A stretch of DNA of 64,000 nucleotides. It comes from Nymphaea colorata. Its lineage: Eukaryota; Streptophyta; Magnoliopsida; Nymphaeales; Nymphaeaceae. The notes below the pieces were generated by a model. It was not told the DNA's origin. It did no database searches and saw only the letters and a program-made list of their open reading frames with translations. Made by a program: the position numbers and the translations under genes. Within the stretch, counting starts at the first letter, position 1. Every line of letters begins with the position of its first letter. Where the stretch lies: positions 1,437,143 through 1,501,142 of the forward strand of contig NC_045138.2 in NCBI RefSeq assembly GCF_008831285.2, written 5' to 3'. This document shows positions 14,413 through 26,280 of this stretch, piece after piece.

Positions 14413-14562
14413 TTAAGAAGATTTGGTATGTTATGTTTGAAAGATGCAAGGGTTATACACCATAGATTTGTAAACCTTGTATACTGAAATCGATATCAAG
14501 TCAAATCCTCCTCTTAGTCGAGTTTTGTGGATTTAAGATGAAACGGTTATATGAAATGCATG

Positions 14563-14714
14563 CAGGGTGAAGCCAGAAATTTTTCATGTGACATATGCCG
14601 AAATACCATTTTTCAAATTTTTTATATAAGATAAGTAAAATTTTCTAAAATTTACATGTAAATTTTTAAGTTTTTTTTTTGAGGTGGGGCCAGGGCCCAT
14701 GCCGCCCGCCCCTG
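14563..14714 (-). mobile_element. hAT-like MITE, CAGGGG family, copy 1
   Basis: A 152-bp copy with ends CAGGGTGAAGCC and GCCCGCCCCTG and perfect 8-bp flanking duplications AATGCATG (14555-14562 and 14715-14722). The interior carries the family core TTTACATGTAAATTTTTAA and GGTGGGGCCAGGGCCCAT. The 8-bp duplication and CAGGG termini are hallmarks of the hAT superfamily. It is in the opposite orientation to copies 2 and 3. Confidence 0.82.
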
Positions 14715-15212
14715 AATGCATGGTCCTCAAATCCACAATTTGCTGGAAATGTAAATTTAAGTTGTGCTTATTGTGGAACAAATTCCTCAAATTTAAGGTC
14801 AAGAATAATCAATTAAACACCTAAAGTCATTGGAATTCGATTCTAGAATGTAATGTTTCGGACACTATATAATAGGAGTTGTGGATTTTTCCGTTCATAG
14901 ACATGTACACACATGTATTTGTACATCTGATGATGTCTCTCAGTGGCAGACATTAATTTTTAAAATCTAACCATACAAATAAATGCAAAATGTAAAAAAA
15001 CACATTAATAAAAAAATCATAAAACATTGAAATTTGATCTATATATTTGATTCCTTGATTTTTTTTTTAAAGATCTTCTGAATTTGAACAATTTGCAATG
15101 TCCATTTATACAATTGAATTTGTGAAAAAAAAACTTGTAATACACATGAGATCCAGAAACTCATAAACCAAGATAAAAGTGAAAGTCATAATCTTCTCTC
15201 TCTCTCTCTTCC

Positions 15213-15249
<37 letters not shown>

Positions 15250-15829
15250 ATATAAAAACAAAAGTAAAGAATATATGGCTTTGAGTACACGAAGGTGATA
15301 TGAGTACTTTTTACGTGGAAGAATGTTTGTCCTTTGGATCATGCAGAATTTTACCATTCAAAAAGGCCTTGGCCGCACTTTTGCTATCCTCATCTTCTCA
15401 ATTATTTATTTAAACATAAATAAATTTTTCGGTAGCACACTAAAAAAAAAAGCAATAACTAGAGCCACTTCTGTCTTCTTTTTTGTGGTTCATCGAAAAC
15501 ACTCATAAACTCTTATATGTTTAAGTGACAATTTATTTTTTACCCCCACAAAAAATATCACATACGATGTTTTCATGCATCACTCTATAGTATTAATGAA
15601 AAGAATTATTTTGATGTGAATAAATAAAATATTTTGAGTATGGTACTTAAATATGAATTGTTAATACTATTTGACAAAGTTAAAAAAGTTAATAAAAATG
15701 ACCTAATATTTAATTTGCTCGTGATGTAACCAACTTAGTTTACTGATATACTATTCGATACGATTTAACATAGTAAAAGAAAACATAAAATTTGCATGTA
15801 GCAAAGGATTTTAATCATGTTATTTTGAT
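14715..15829. other. AT-rich spacer with a CT microsatellite
   Basis: No gene is supported. A CT-rich run lies at 15194-15247; the minus-strand open frame across it is low-complexity Arg-Glu. Confidence 0.5.
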
Positions 15830-16290
15830 TTGCCCAACTTAGATTAGCAATAATCTAGAGTTTAATCGACACGAATTTATTTTCTGTTAATTACACACAA
15901 CTTAGATATGTTTTTTAATAATATGAAAAAGGTAAGGGTATTTTTAACCAACTTAGAATAGTAATAATCTGGAGTTTAATCAACACAAATTTATTGCGTT
16001 TAATTACGCACAACTTAGATATGTTTTTAATAATATGAGAAGTTAAGGGTACTTTTACCCAATTTAGAGAGTAATAATCTAGAGTTTAATCAGCACAAAT
16101 TTGTTCCGTTAATTACACACACTTAGATACGTTTTTAATAATATGAAAAAGTTAAGGGTACTCTTACCCAACTTAAATTAATATTAATATAGAGTTTAAT
16201 AAAAACAAATTTATTTTGTGTTAATTATAAAAAAATAGATATGTTTTTAATAATATGAAGAAGTGAAGGGTACTTTTTTTTTTCACTAAG
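15830..16290. repeat. Degenerate tandem array, about 110-bp unit, four copies
   Basis: The phrase TTTAATAATATGA recurs near 15914, 16026, 16132 and 16246. Between occurrences the blocks AGTAATAATCTAGAGTTTAAT, split by small indels, and ACTTAGATATG also repeat in the same order. Units differ at 10-20% of positions by eye. No coding content. Confidence 0.8.
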
Positions 16291-17450
16291 GGTATTTTTT
16301 GCTATTGTTAATTTTAAGTATATATCCAAATTTTCTATTTTTTGAATAATAATAAAAGAAAACACGCAGATCTCACCCTCTGTAACTTGTCATTATCTGA
16401 TAAATCTTTGAGCAAGTTCTACTCCGAACAGTTCTGAACTCATCTTCATACTGTCCAGTCTAGTTGGTGGGTCTTTTTTGCAGTCGGTTAAAATATATCA
16501 CGACTTCAACACGTGCCGAAGAGTCACGATTACAGACTCTCTGTGGCGCAAGGAGCAGTAAAAAAAATGCAGAAGAGAAAAGAAATTCGTTTTCTCTTTA
16601 CAGAGAGGTTGAAAAGCGAAGATTGCACACAAAGGGACAAACTTGTATATTCCCAAGAATATTCGACTGAAATCTTCTGCTTTCTTGCACTAAACTCCAT
16701 GCAAAGTATGGGATAAATCCAGAAAATCGAGGCTAAAAAACTGAGGGACAAGTACCCAACACGCGTTCAAAGACGAGGGTGCGTGGATGTGGAGGAAAGC
16801 AACACGAAGGAGACAGGGAGAGGGAGAGTTGTGGTCTAGTTTTAGATTCATTTCTCTGAAACTTCTCATAAGGTTTCTGAAAGCTGCCCATTAGTGGAGA
16901 AGTTAACATCAGCATTTTGGAGGAATTTATTGGGCTTGTCATATGTGATTTACCAGCTAAAGGGGAATGATTTTTCAAATTTCACAGGGAAAACGGGAAA
17001 ATACTACCATCTTCTTTCCTTCGATTTAACTGATACTGAATCTGAGTTAGAAGATAACTTTTGATGGGTAGGTATTTAAAAAAAAAACTAAACTAAACTT
17101 TCCATGTGGGGAGGTACAATAATTGGCAGTATATTCTGTATACTTTGCAGTATATATACACGGATCATTTGAATCATTTAAACGACTATTTGCCAACTTC
17201 ACCGAGAGAGAGAGAGAGAGTTGCAGTAGTCCAATGACACGCCATCAGAGGTATACATCTGTTGGGTATAAGCTGTAGATGCGTGCTCGTTGGTATGGAA
17301 AACTAGAGAGGTAGAGAGGGAAAAAGATCTTCGTGGCATAGTCTGTGGCTGTCTACGCACCACCATGAAAGAGTAAAACCCATCAGCAGAACGGATATTC
17401 TTTATCTAACAGCAAGAGGAAGAGATAGAGGACGAGAGAAAGAAGGAGAA
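16291..17450 (+). other. Upstream region of the DUF506 gene
   Basis: No separate gene is supported. A TATA-like run (GTATATATACAC) lies near 17150-17161, followed by a GA run near 17205-17220 and purine-rich, leader-like sequence up to the ATG at 17451. The transcription start is not resolved. Confidence 0.4.
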
Positions 17451-19050
17451 ATGAGGGGAGGGGAACAGAAAGAAGGAAAGGAGGAGGAAGAAGAAGAAGA
17501 AGAAGAAGAAGAAGAAGAAGAAGAAGAGAGGCTCTGTAAACTGGTCGACGACTTTCTTGAATCAGAAGCAGTCCACATCTCCTCTCCAAGTGCAGACTCC
17601 TGCCATCCAGAAGATGAGACATCCCTGATTCTCAAGGTCATAAAAAAAAAAAAATCAACTTTAAGAATTTTCATCTTATTGTTCTTCCCTTCTCTCATGT
17701 GCCTAGAAGCAAGTTATTGTTCTTTCTTCTCTTCCGTCTCTTCCTTGGTTGGAGTCTGGTTATACAGGACTGTGCTCTGGTTTTTGCCTCTGTCTCCTCT
17801 GCTAATTTTCCTTGGGTGTTGGTTTCAGAGGATCATTGGCTCCAGTACAAAGGCAGAGAAAGATGCGTATGAGAGTGTGATGAGGCATTTGAGGTACTGT
17901 GGTGGTGAAGGAAGATACAGTCAGAAGAAAGGTCTGGTTCTGAGGATGAGGATGGAGGGCTATGATGTTTCCTTGTGCAGATCATCATGGGTTTGTTCCA
18001 CAGGTTGTCCTGGAGGTAATATTTCACTGCTTAATTTTGGGTGTTCATGTCAGTCTCTTGAATTTTCATTGAAGATGTTTGATTATTTTTGGTATTCCTG
18101 GATACGTCAAGTTTGATCTTCCTGGTCTTTTCTCTTTTTCCTCTTTAATCAAGACAACGTTCTCCTCTGCACTTAGCGCTTTCAACCTTTTCTTCTGAGC
18201 TTTAGCAGATCATGGAAAGTTAGTTTAGTCCGCCTCTTGGTTCCCTTGCCTTGGATTCATGGCCGGTTCTTCTTCTTCTTCCTTTGTTTTCACTGTTTAG
18301 AGTGCCTTATCATGTTAGATCTTTACTCTCTGTATAGAATCAGTCTCTGAGCCTTTGGTGCAGTAATAATCCGTTTCATCACTCTCTTATCCCTTACAGT
18401 AATAAACCTCTGATTCCCTCTTTACCAGTACGGCACTACTGACAGTTTTCCCTTTTCACTTTTGCTTTTTCCAAAAGTCTGATACTGTGCAGCAGAGATT
18501 CTTATCATTAGTTCAATATAAGTGCATCTATAGTCTCAGTTGCAGAATTTCTGACATCTCTCCCTCTTTTTTTCTCTCTTCTGCAGGTGATTATGAATAC
18601 ATAGACATTGTGTGGGTGAATGAGGCACAGCATCCAGAGAGGTTGATAGTTGACATAGACTTTAGGTCCCAATTCGAGATTGCAAGGCCAACTACAGCCT
18701 ACACCCAGCTATACAACAACCTTCCTTCAGTGTTTGTTGGTACTGAGCAGAAACTTAACAAAGTCATCTCTCTAGCCTGCTCTGCTGCAAAGAAGTCACT
18801 CACTGAGAGTGGCCTCCACATACCACCATGGAGAAAGGCCTGCTACCTGCAGTCCAAGTGGTCATCCTCATGTCAGAGGCTCACCACAGTGGCCATCCCC
18901 ATCTTCAGCAGAGAAAATTTTGACAGGACTCCTCCCAAAATTAGCAGTTGGGTGCCTCCAAAGCTGATGCCTAGAAAAAGGCAGATGGGTTTTCAAGAGG
19001 CAGGCCTGTCTAAGGAATTCTCAAGCTTGAGATGCCCACCAGTTGCTTGA
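17451..19050 (+). CDS. DUF506 family protein (PDDEXK-like), three exons
   Basis: Exons 17451-17636, 17829-18015 and 18587-19050 give 837 bases and 278 aa; the GT-AG junctions keep frame. The protein matches the plant DUF506 family, which structure-based classification places near PDDEXK nucleases; no nuclease activity has been shown and members have been tied to growth regulation, so I assign no function. Visible family blocks are LCKLVDDFLES near the N-terminus, the LRYCGGEG and YDVSLCRSSW region in exon 2 and, at the start of exon 3, GDYEYIDIVW followed by RLIVDIDFRSQFEIARPT and the YNNLPSVFVG segment. After RKACYLQSKW the C-terminus is basic and poorly conserved. Unusual is a run of 16 glutamates (residues 11-26) encoded by an almost pure GAA repeat. 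I chose the ATG at 17451 because it is the first in frame and precedes the conserved block closely. Confidence 0.9.
17481..17528 (+). repeat. Coding GAA trinucleotide repeat
   Basis: A run of GAG/GAA codons inside the first exon of the DUF506 gene encodes 16 consecutive glutamates. It is prone to slippage, so its length probably varies between individuals without breaking the frame. Confidence 0.9.
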
Positions 19051-19764
19051 TCACTGTGTAGCTGCTGTTTCTCTCTCTAAAACTCCACCCAACAGTGCAA
19101 GTTTTGCCCTAAAGCTTCTGTGGCTACAGTTTTTTATTCTTTTTTTTCCCTTTGTTTTTTTTCTGTTGGAGGGTCTTTTCTTTTTTCATCAGCCAAAGTT
19201 ATTGTCAACCTTCCTTTGCATGGAAGGTCATGTCAAAATGTTGTATAGATGATGATAGCCACCTGGTTGAGCAGCTTTCTTTATCAATCAAACCATTATG
19301 GCTACCATTTAATTTGATTTTTTTTTTTGAAAAACCGTAATACGAATTTATCCTTGAAGCTTATGGATAACTCCTTCAAATTAAATTTCTTAGTAAGAAA
19401 TTTTGTTGTGACATTAAGTCATATTTTGAAGAAGAAGAAAACGACTAAAATAACAATGCAACAAGAATTTTCCCTTGTGCATATGTATCTTTTACAAAAG
19501 ATAATTTAATGTATGGCAAGGCGCTACAGTTAAAAAGGACAAACTGACAGATTTGTCTTGGAAGTGAAACTTGTCATTGATAAAGTAAGTGGTTGAAGTT
19601 CAAATTTGATGGGCACCACTTTTTGTGCTAAAAAAAAAGTATAGGCCCCAATGGTAGGTAGATTATTAGCTACCAAGTGTTGTGTCGCTAAAAGACGTTT
19701 AGGTCTCAATACATTCTGATGAGCGCGGAATGAACTCTACTGCTCGACTGCTACTGCTTCATTA
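19051..19764. other. 3' flank of DUF506 gene and spacer
   Basis: Presumed 3' UTR, then AT-rich sequence. I see no gene. Confidence 0.45.
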
Positions 19765-20110
19765 AGATCCCGTTCACCCCATTGCCCAAGTCCTTCGAAG
19801 CTCAAGTCATGCTCTCCTCCTAGCTTTTGAGGTTCAGAGCTGTGTCGTGTCCATTCACCCTAAGAGCTGTGTCGTGTCTGTTCACCTCATTGCCGAAGTC
19901 CTTCGAAGCTCTCCTCCTAGCTTTTGAGGTTCAGAGTTCGTGTCCGTTCACTCCATTGCCGAAGTCCTTCGAAGCTCATGTCATGTTCTCCTCCTAGATT
20001 TTGAGGTTTAGAACTGTGTAGTGTCGGGATTTAAGTGAATTTATGGTTCTCCTCCTAGCTTTTAAGGTCCAGAGTTGTGTCGGGATTTAAGTGAATTTAC
20101 GGTTTATTTT
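19765..20110. repeat. Irregular minisatellite, about 82-bp unit
   Basis: The words AAGTCCTTCGAAGCTC, CTCCTCCTAGCTTTTGAGG and GTGTCGTGTC recur in order three times, with a further partial unit (GGGATTTAAGTGAATTTA occurring twice at the right end). Unit boundaries shift through internal deletions. Non-coding. Confidence 0.75.
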
Positions 20111-20220
20111 CTAAAATTGAGAGTAGTAATGTCATTTTTTGTAATGTAGATGAGTAGTGTCTATAAGAATTGAATTGACAACACTGTCCGACCAACTAAG
20201 TTTTATGTTTTAAACAACAG

Positions 20221-20246
20221 TCCGGCCCGGCCGGCTCAGGCCTAGT
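20221..20246. mobile_element. Fragment of the GCATCGGGC/TAGGCCTGAGC element family
   Basis: The 26-base block ending GGCTCAGGCCTA matches, in reverse complement, the end of the hairpin arms at 60388-60702. Only this end is preserved. Confidence 0.35.
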
Positions 20247-20936
20247 TAGAAACAATAGGCTTGGGGGGTTGGAGTGCTAGCTATTAAAAGTGACCATCTC
20301 ATATATTGTGTAGTTTTCTCACGTTAAAATGTAGACTTTAAAGGTCAGAATATTAGGGCATAGCGTAGCCTATTGGGTAGGCAGGCTGGTGAGAGTAAGT
20401 TCGATTTTTATTGGTGTTATTCCTATAAACTATAAATGATAGCAGTGTTACAATTTAGTTGATGGGTGTACTATAGTCCACGCAGGTCCCTAAAACCACC
20501 ATGAACTCTCAGCTCAGCACAGAGGAAAGGGTGGACGGTCCATTTTTCAAGCCACTTTAGTTCACCTGAAAAGTAAAAGTATTAGTTACTAAGTTTCGTG
20601 TATCTATTTTATCCCCCCATAAAAACTTTGAAAAAACCCGTTCATGTGACAATTAATCTTTGGACCATTCTGCCCCTCAAAAATACCCCGGATTTGCCAC
20701 TGCCAAAATCTGTACCTTATGTAAAAAAAAGGATAAATTTGAGATAAATATTTTTCTTTCATGATCTTAAAAGTGACTCCATTGGACAAGGTGCTTGCCA
20801 GCTTTCTACTTACTAAGACAATTATTAGCACTTGATAGTTGTTCGCAGATGTACTAATTGTCTTCGCATAGTCTCTCTTTCTCTCTTTATATATATATAT
20901 ATCAACTGATGAGTAGCGCAATCAGTTGGGTTAGAG

Positions 20937-21130
20937 TAGGAGCAGAGCCAAGGTATGGTCTGTATGGGCCTTGGCCCCACCTCAAAAAGTTTTTTTTATT
21001 TACATGTAAATTTTAATAAATTTCATTTGTTTTATATAAAAAATTTTAAAAAATGATATTTCGGCCCTAATCAAAATTTACAAACTTTAATTCGGCTTCC
21101 ATCATAAAAAATTTTTTGGTTAAGCTATTG
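20937..21130 (+). mobile_element. hAT-like MITE, CAGGGG family, copy 2
   Basis: A 194-bp copy starting TAGGAGCAGAGCCAAGG with the internal landmarks TTGGCCCCACCTC, TTTACATGTAAATTTT and AATGATATTTCGGCCC. Flanks GGTTAGAG (20929-20936) and GGTTGGAG (21131-21138) agree at 7 of 8 positions, as expected for an aged 8-bp target duplication. The right end has lost most of the GGCTCCACC terminus. Confidence 0.75.
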
Positions 21131-21824
21131 GGTTGGAGGAATTCCATCCTATCAAGGTCGTTCAATGGTTTTCAACAGGTGGTTTCCTTCCACACACATG
21201 CGCATGCAGTGATACACAAATATGAATGTATGTTGTAAAAGGAGAGTGGAATGAATTATATATATATATATATAGTAAAATAATTGTGGAACTGACTGAT
21301 TTCTGGAGTGTGACCTATAATTTAAAAATATATTTTTTAAATATATTTGTTTTTTTATTTAATCCAGAACATATAAAAACAAAACATCAGGGTCTAAAAA
21401 ACTACTTTTTGGAGAGAAAAATTCTCAAATATTTTTCATAAAATTTTGAAGGAAAAAACGGCGGATAATTGTCGCTTTCGACACCACATGCAAATTGATT
21501 TTACCTCTTTCGAACGTTACAAGAGCAAATTTTGTCATCTTCATGTTAACTTTCGACCGTTGCCAGCTTTTTCAATAATGCTAAATCTAACCTTCCAACA
21601 ACCGATATTTCATAATCGTTCCTTATCAACTTCATAGAAAACATTTTTTTTGCAACAATTAGAGCAATAGAGTTTTTAAAGTAATGATTCCTTCTAGATA
21701 GATTTTAAACATCTAGTAGTTACAAATCATTAGAGGTTGGATTGAAATCAAATGCAACCATAAAAATGAATTAATATTCCAGTTTTTATATATGCTTAAG
21801 AATAAATCTAGGCGTGGTTGGGCG

Positions 21825-21995
21825 CAGGGGTGGAGCCAAGGGAAGCCCGCATGGACCCTGGCCCCACTTAAAAAAAAGAATAAATTTACATGTAAATTTT
21901 AAAAAATTTCACTTATCCTACATTAAAAAATTACAAAATGATATTTAGAAACTTTAATTTGACCCCCTCATGAAAAATTTCTGACTCCACCTTTG
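21825..21995 (+). mobile_element. hAT-like MITE, CAGGGG family, copy 3
   Basis: The best-preserved 171-bp copy: left end CAGGGGTGGAGCCAAGGG, right end CTGACTCCACCTTTG, a clear terminal inverted repeat. Flanks GTTGGGCG (21817-21824) and GTTGGACG (21996-22003) match at 7 of 8. No coding capacity, so it must have moved with a transposase supplied elsewhere. Confidence 0.85.
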
Positions 21996-22260
21996 GTTGG
22001 ACGATGGTTGAAACTGGGTTTATGAAGAATCCAGTTTTGAAAAAATGTCATCTAAACCGACCCTTCTTTTGGTTTGAGAATGACTACATTTCAAATGGAA
22101 GCAATACAAAGTTTTGCCTTCAAACAAGGCTTTTTGGAGTGTTTGGATGTCTTCATAACTGAGTTTGAGAAAAACAACAGTTTTACCAAAACCTGGTTTT
22201 GTAAATAACTTTGGGTTAGGGGAATTAAATTTTCCATTCATTTTTGGACACTCCAAAAAC

Positions 22261-22537
22261 TAGGGCGGTACAACGAGTTATCCCAACTCAAACTCAACCC
22301 GTTTAACCTTGCACTAAACTAAAAATCTTGAGCTTACACGTCAGTCGAACCCAATTACATGAACTACACTCGAGCAAATTTAAATAAGGTTGCTAAAACT
22401 AGGTTTTATATATATATAATATATATATAGTTCGTAAATAAGCTCAAGCCGCAATTCAGTCTAATGAGCCGAGCTAGAGCTGAGCAAAATACGAGTTGAG
22501 TTGATCTCGAGCTTGACTTAGATAGTGTACAGCCATA
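22261..22537. mobile_element. hAT-type MITE with TAGGGCGGTACAAC ends
   Basis: The 277-bp element starts TAGGGCGGTACAAC and ends GTGTACAGCCATA, an imperfect terminal inverted repeat. Flanks CCAAAAAC (22253-22260) and CCAAAATC (22538-22545) match at 7 of 8, an 8-bp duplication typical of hAT elements. The interior alternates GAGCTCGAGT-like words with a central (TA)n run. Confidence 0.78.
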
Positions 22538-22770
22538 CCAAAATCATGGTTTTGGAGTGCATCTCCTCAACATTTTTCATATAAAACTTTGGGTTTGAAC
22601 CTCTCTTACTTGCCCCAGAAACCAAGGAGCTTCATACTCCCCCATAAATTTTCAAAAAGTTAAAAAATCCAAGCCAATGCTTTGAAATGCATATTTTATT
22701 CTAGCCCCCTTGAAAATGAATTGTTATCACCTCATTTTTTTTTGGTAAGTTTCCTTAATGTACGTCACTG

Positions 22771-22945
22771 CAAGGGCAGAGCCAGAATTTTTCATGAGCC
22801 ACGCTAAATTAAAGTTTCTAAACTTTGATTAGGGCTTAAATATCATTTTTCAAATTTTTTATAAAGAACAAGTGAAATTTTTTGTTTTTTTTTTTTACGT
22901 GAGGCCAAAGCCCATGCGGGCCCTACCTTGACTCCCTCTAATGCC
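22771..22945 (-). mobile_element. hAT-like MITE, CAGGGG family, copy 4 (degraded)
   Basis: Starts CAAGGGCAGAGCCAG and contains the family blocks AATATCATTTTTCAAATTTT and GTGAGGCCAAAGCCCATG. The far terminus and target duplication are not preserved. Confidence 0.6.
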
Positions 22946-24538
22946 AACCCAATTCTTAAAAATTTCAAATGCACCACGAGCAAGTTTTGAAAATTGATTT
23001 TGGCCCTCTTTCTTCTTAAGCAAGTTGAATATTCTTATTAAAAAAATGGCTCTGCCACTGTCTCTACTCCAACCTCTCCCTAGTACTTGCTAAACCTTTA
23101 GATTGATATGCTTGTCTTAGTTTGCTGCAACAAAAAAAAAAAATAATCTCTTCTTCCTGAAGTTGTCTGACAGTCATTTTAATTTCTTCTTTTCTGGAAA
23201 GAAGAAGAAGATAAAATCTTTAAAAATAATAATAAATAAATAAAAATCTAAGAGAGAGAGAGAGAGGAAGAAAGTGATTCTCTATCTTGGGCAGTACAAG
23301 AAAAGGCCAAACCAGGTTGGTATGAGCAAAACCAGTGGCTCAAAAACAGGAGGCAGAGAAACAACAAATGGAGCAAGGGCTACTTGTACTCTTGCATGGA
23401 ATGGATACAACAAAAGTGACCCCCAAACTTCCTTCTTATTATTGCACATTTAATGTTGAATTAATTTATTTTAGATGATCAGAAAAAATGTAATGAAGCT
23501 GATATTTTTCAGATTATGTAACTACAAAAAAAAAAAAGAAATTGTTAATAAAGGTTAAGAAAGATTGCATCATCAAGTTTTCCGATCTACGTTTAATTCA
23601 GCTGAATTAGATGTAAATTAGCCAAAAATACTAAAAAATTTTAATTTAAAAAAAATAAGTGACAAAAAACATAAAAAAATTATAAAATTATGAAAATGTT
23701 TGAAGATTAGTCTAAATTTGGCACAAGGTGATAGTTACTTGGTGGTGGAGACACCTGGAATCCATTGTTACTTTCTAGATTGTGATGTTAGTTAAAGATA
23801 AATCTTCAAATTTGACCTATTTTTTTTTCTCTAATTAAAGAAAAAATTCTTATGTTCTTAAAGGCTACATTTTTTAAGGAAAATGGCAAATAAGGGCCTA
23901 AAATTTATTATTACGTCGTTAGATTGCATCCTCACCATTTCGGCAAACCTAACTATTTGTTTTTCCAGTGAAGGAAGTACAGCTTTTCTTGAAATAGGCA
24001 AAAGGTCGGCCCCGAAAAGGAAATTTCACAAACTTAAAACACGGAATCCAGTATATTATTGGTTCGGATCTTCTGTTGCTTTTCTGAATCTCTTTGTACT
24101 TGGCCTGATTCACTGTTTATTCCATTATTAACCTTACATCGACTTCCTCTCCTGTCTTTCTTTTTTTTTTTAATTTTTTGCATTTGGATCTCTATGTTGA
24201 TCTAGCTTGATCAAGAATTCAAATAAACTCTGAAATCAAAAAATTTTGTAATTAAATCATTTATCTAAGTGTTAGGACTTCCATGCCTCTTGTAAATACA
24301 AAGTCATCGAAGAGATTTATTTTTCTGGTGGTTTTTCTCATGATAGATAAGGGAAACTGAAAAAAAAAACTAGGAATTGGTTTAACTGAAAACAAGTTTT
24401 TTACTTTTATTTTTTTTTACATCTTCTTAATTAATCAACCAAACAAACGATTAATTGTTCTTTCGTTTCCTTTCCCTCCATCCAAACAGGGCGTAAGGCA
24501 ACTTTACAAGTTGTTTGGTTCCTGTAAAGGTTCCCAAT
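22946..24538. other. AT-rich spacer
   Basis: I see no gene. The one longer frame (23883-24131) has no family resemblance and sits in AT-rich sequence. A short GA run occurs at about 23250. Confidence 0.45.
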
Positions 24539-24915
24539 TAGGGATGTCAATATATCCAATTTGAATAAGATATTCGACCGATCCAATAAAAAAAAATCGG
24601 ATATAAAAAAAAATTTAATATCCTATTAAGAAATCGAATCGGATTCAGATTTAGTAAATGACATCCGATCTGATCAGATTCAGATATACATAAATATCTG
24701 ATCGGATTCAGATACGGATTTGGATCGTATTCATTTTAGATAAATATCATGTATCTAATGTTATTAAAATTTGAAAATTGGCAAAATCCAGTTCAAAATT
24801 TGGATTTGGATTTGGTTCAAATATGACTTTTCTTTATTCGAATTTGAATCTGAATATATGAATATTCGAAAAAACAGATGTAATTAAAAATATATCTGAT
24901 CCGTTGACATCCCTA
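24539..24915. mobile_element. hAT-type MITE with perfect TAGGGATGTCAA ends
   Basis: TAGGGATGTCAA at 24539-24550 is the exact reverse complement of TTGACATCCCTA at 24904-24915. Flanks TTCCCAAT (24531-24538) and GTCCCAAT (24916-24923) match at 7 of 8. The interior is built of ATCGGATTCAGAT-type words that fold back on each other. A second copy lies at 53447-53876. It abuts the end of the LINE remnant that follows. Confidence 0.88.
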
Positions 24916-25136
24916 GTCCCAATCCCCGTTGATAAAAAACCATTCCTTTACCGCAGCCCTACCCTCAAATAAGTCACCAATAGCCATGCTCATATCATCC
25001 TTGTGCAGCAGCCAATAATCTTGGAAGAAAGCATTAGGGAATCCATCTGGGCCAAGAGCTGAGTCCCTGTTAGACTCAAGAATTGCCCAAGCAATCTTAA
25101 TAGTTCTTTATTCTATTAAGCGGCCCCAAGTTTTCT

Positions 25137-25305
25137 CCTTGCGTCACAATAGGCTTGAAAAATGATATTTCGGCCTTAGTCAAAATTTAGAAACTTTAAT
25201 TTGACCTTCTTCATGAAAATCTTGCGTCACAATAGGCCTTAAAAAATGATATTTCGGTCTTAGTCAAAATTTAAAAACTTTAATTTGACCTTCCTCAAGA
25301 AATTA
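25137..25305. repeat. Tandem pair of half-copies of the CAGGGG MITE inside the LINE
   Basis: A block starting CTTGCGTCACAATAGGC and continuing with AATGATATTTCGG and ACTTTAATTTGACCTT occurs twice in a row with a period of about 78 bases. Each block is the right half of the MITE family; the left half is absent. Confidence 0.7.
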
Positions 25306-26280
25306 AATGTAAATCAAGGAAGAATCAAGCACACTCCTCGTGGACAAGAGCCGGATCCCCCACCATCCTGTCCCCTACTTTGAATTCTTTGGATTTTGTT
25401 TTTCGATCTCTCTCGTTGAAGATTTCAGTGTTCAAATCTCCTTCCTTGAGCCCTTTGATGTGAGACCTTTTGTCTCCAGTAGGCCTCTTCCAAAGCCAGA
25501 AGTTTATTCAACTCATGACGGACCTTCCTCTCCCCCTCAAAGTTCTTTACCATGTTCAGTTCATTGGCCTTTTGCATGGCTCCTGTGGGTTGCCTAAACT
25601 CATCTATACGCTGCTGAAGGTGAGAAAAAACCCCACTGCTTCCATTAAAGAATGAAAGAGTCGGTCATATTTAGGTAGTCCTATCTCTTCTTTTGCCTAG
25701 TCTTCTGCACTAATCAAAAGAGATCAGATTGTTTACCATTCATCTCTGTTTTGTAGAAATCATAAACCTTTTTGCTCAGACATAAGTGAATTTCAAGGAC
25801 GAATCCAGGCATAGAAAGTTGCACTGATTCTAGGAAACCTTGATGGCCCATCAAGGCCCCAACAGTGTGAAAGCGATTACAGAAACGCAGCACAACAGCA
25901 ATGGAGAAGGTTAATATGATCAGCAACCAAATGCAGAAAGTTTGAAGACTAAAATGCAGTGAGCAAATGCGAATGTGAAATGCTTTTTACGAGACTAAAC
26001 TAAGTGCAGACCAAGCAGACATTAGTTGACAAAATGACAACTACAAATGTGGGACATTGTAAGTTATCAGACAAAAGATTATTAGATAGCAAAAGCGTGG
26101 GCAGGCCGCTAGCGCAGGAGATCTACCTGTTCTTTTCAAAGGCGCCTTTCACAGCATTAAAATCACCAGCACAGAGAAAAATGATGAACTATATATATTA
26201 GTCATCACAATAGGCAATTCGAAAAATTGTCGAACTCTCACTCTATAATCAGTATTCAAGTACACTGCCACCACATCACT

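Noticed and set aside
20354-20420. Possible second SINE (TAGCGTAGCCTATTGG with a GTTCGATTTTTA block)
   Set aside because: The B box is weak and no flanking duplication is visible, so I did not list it as a feature.
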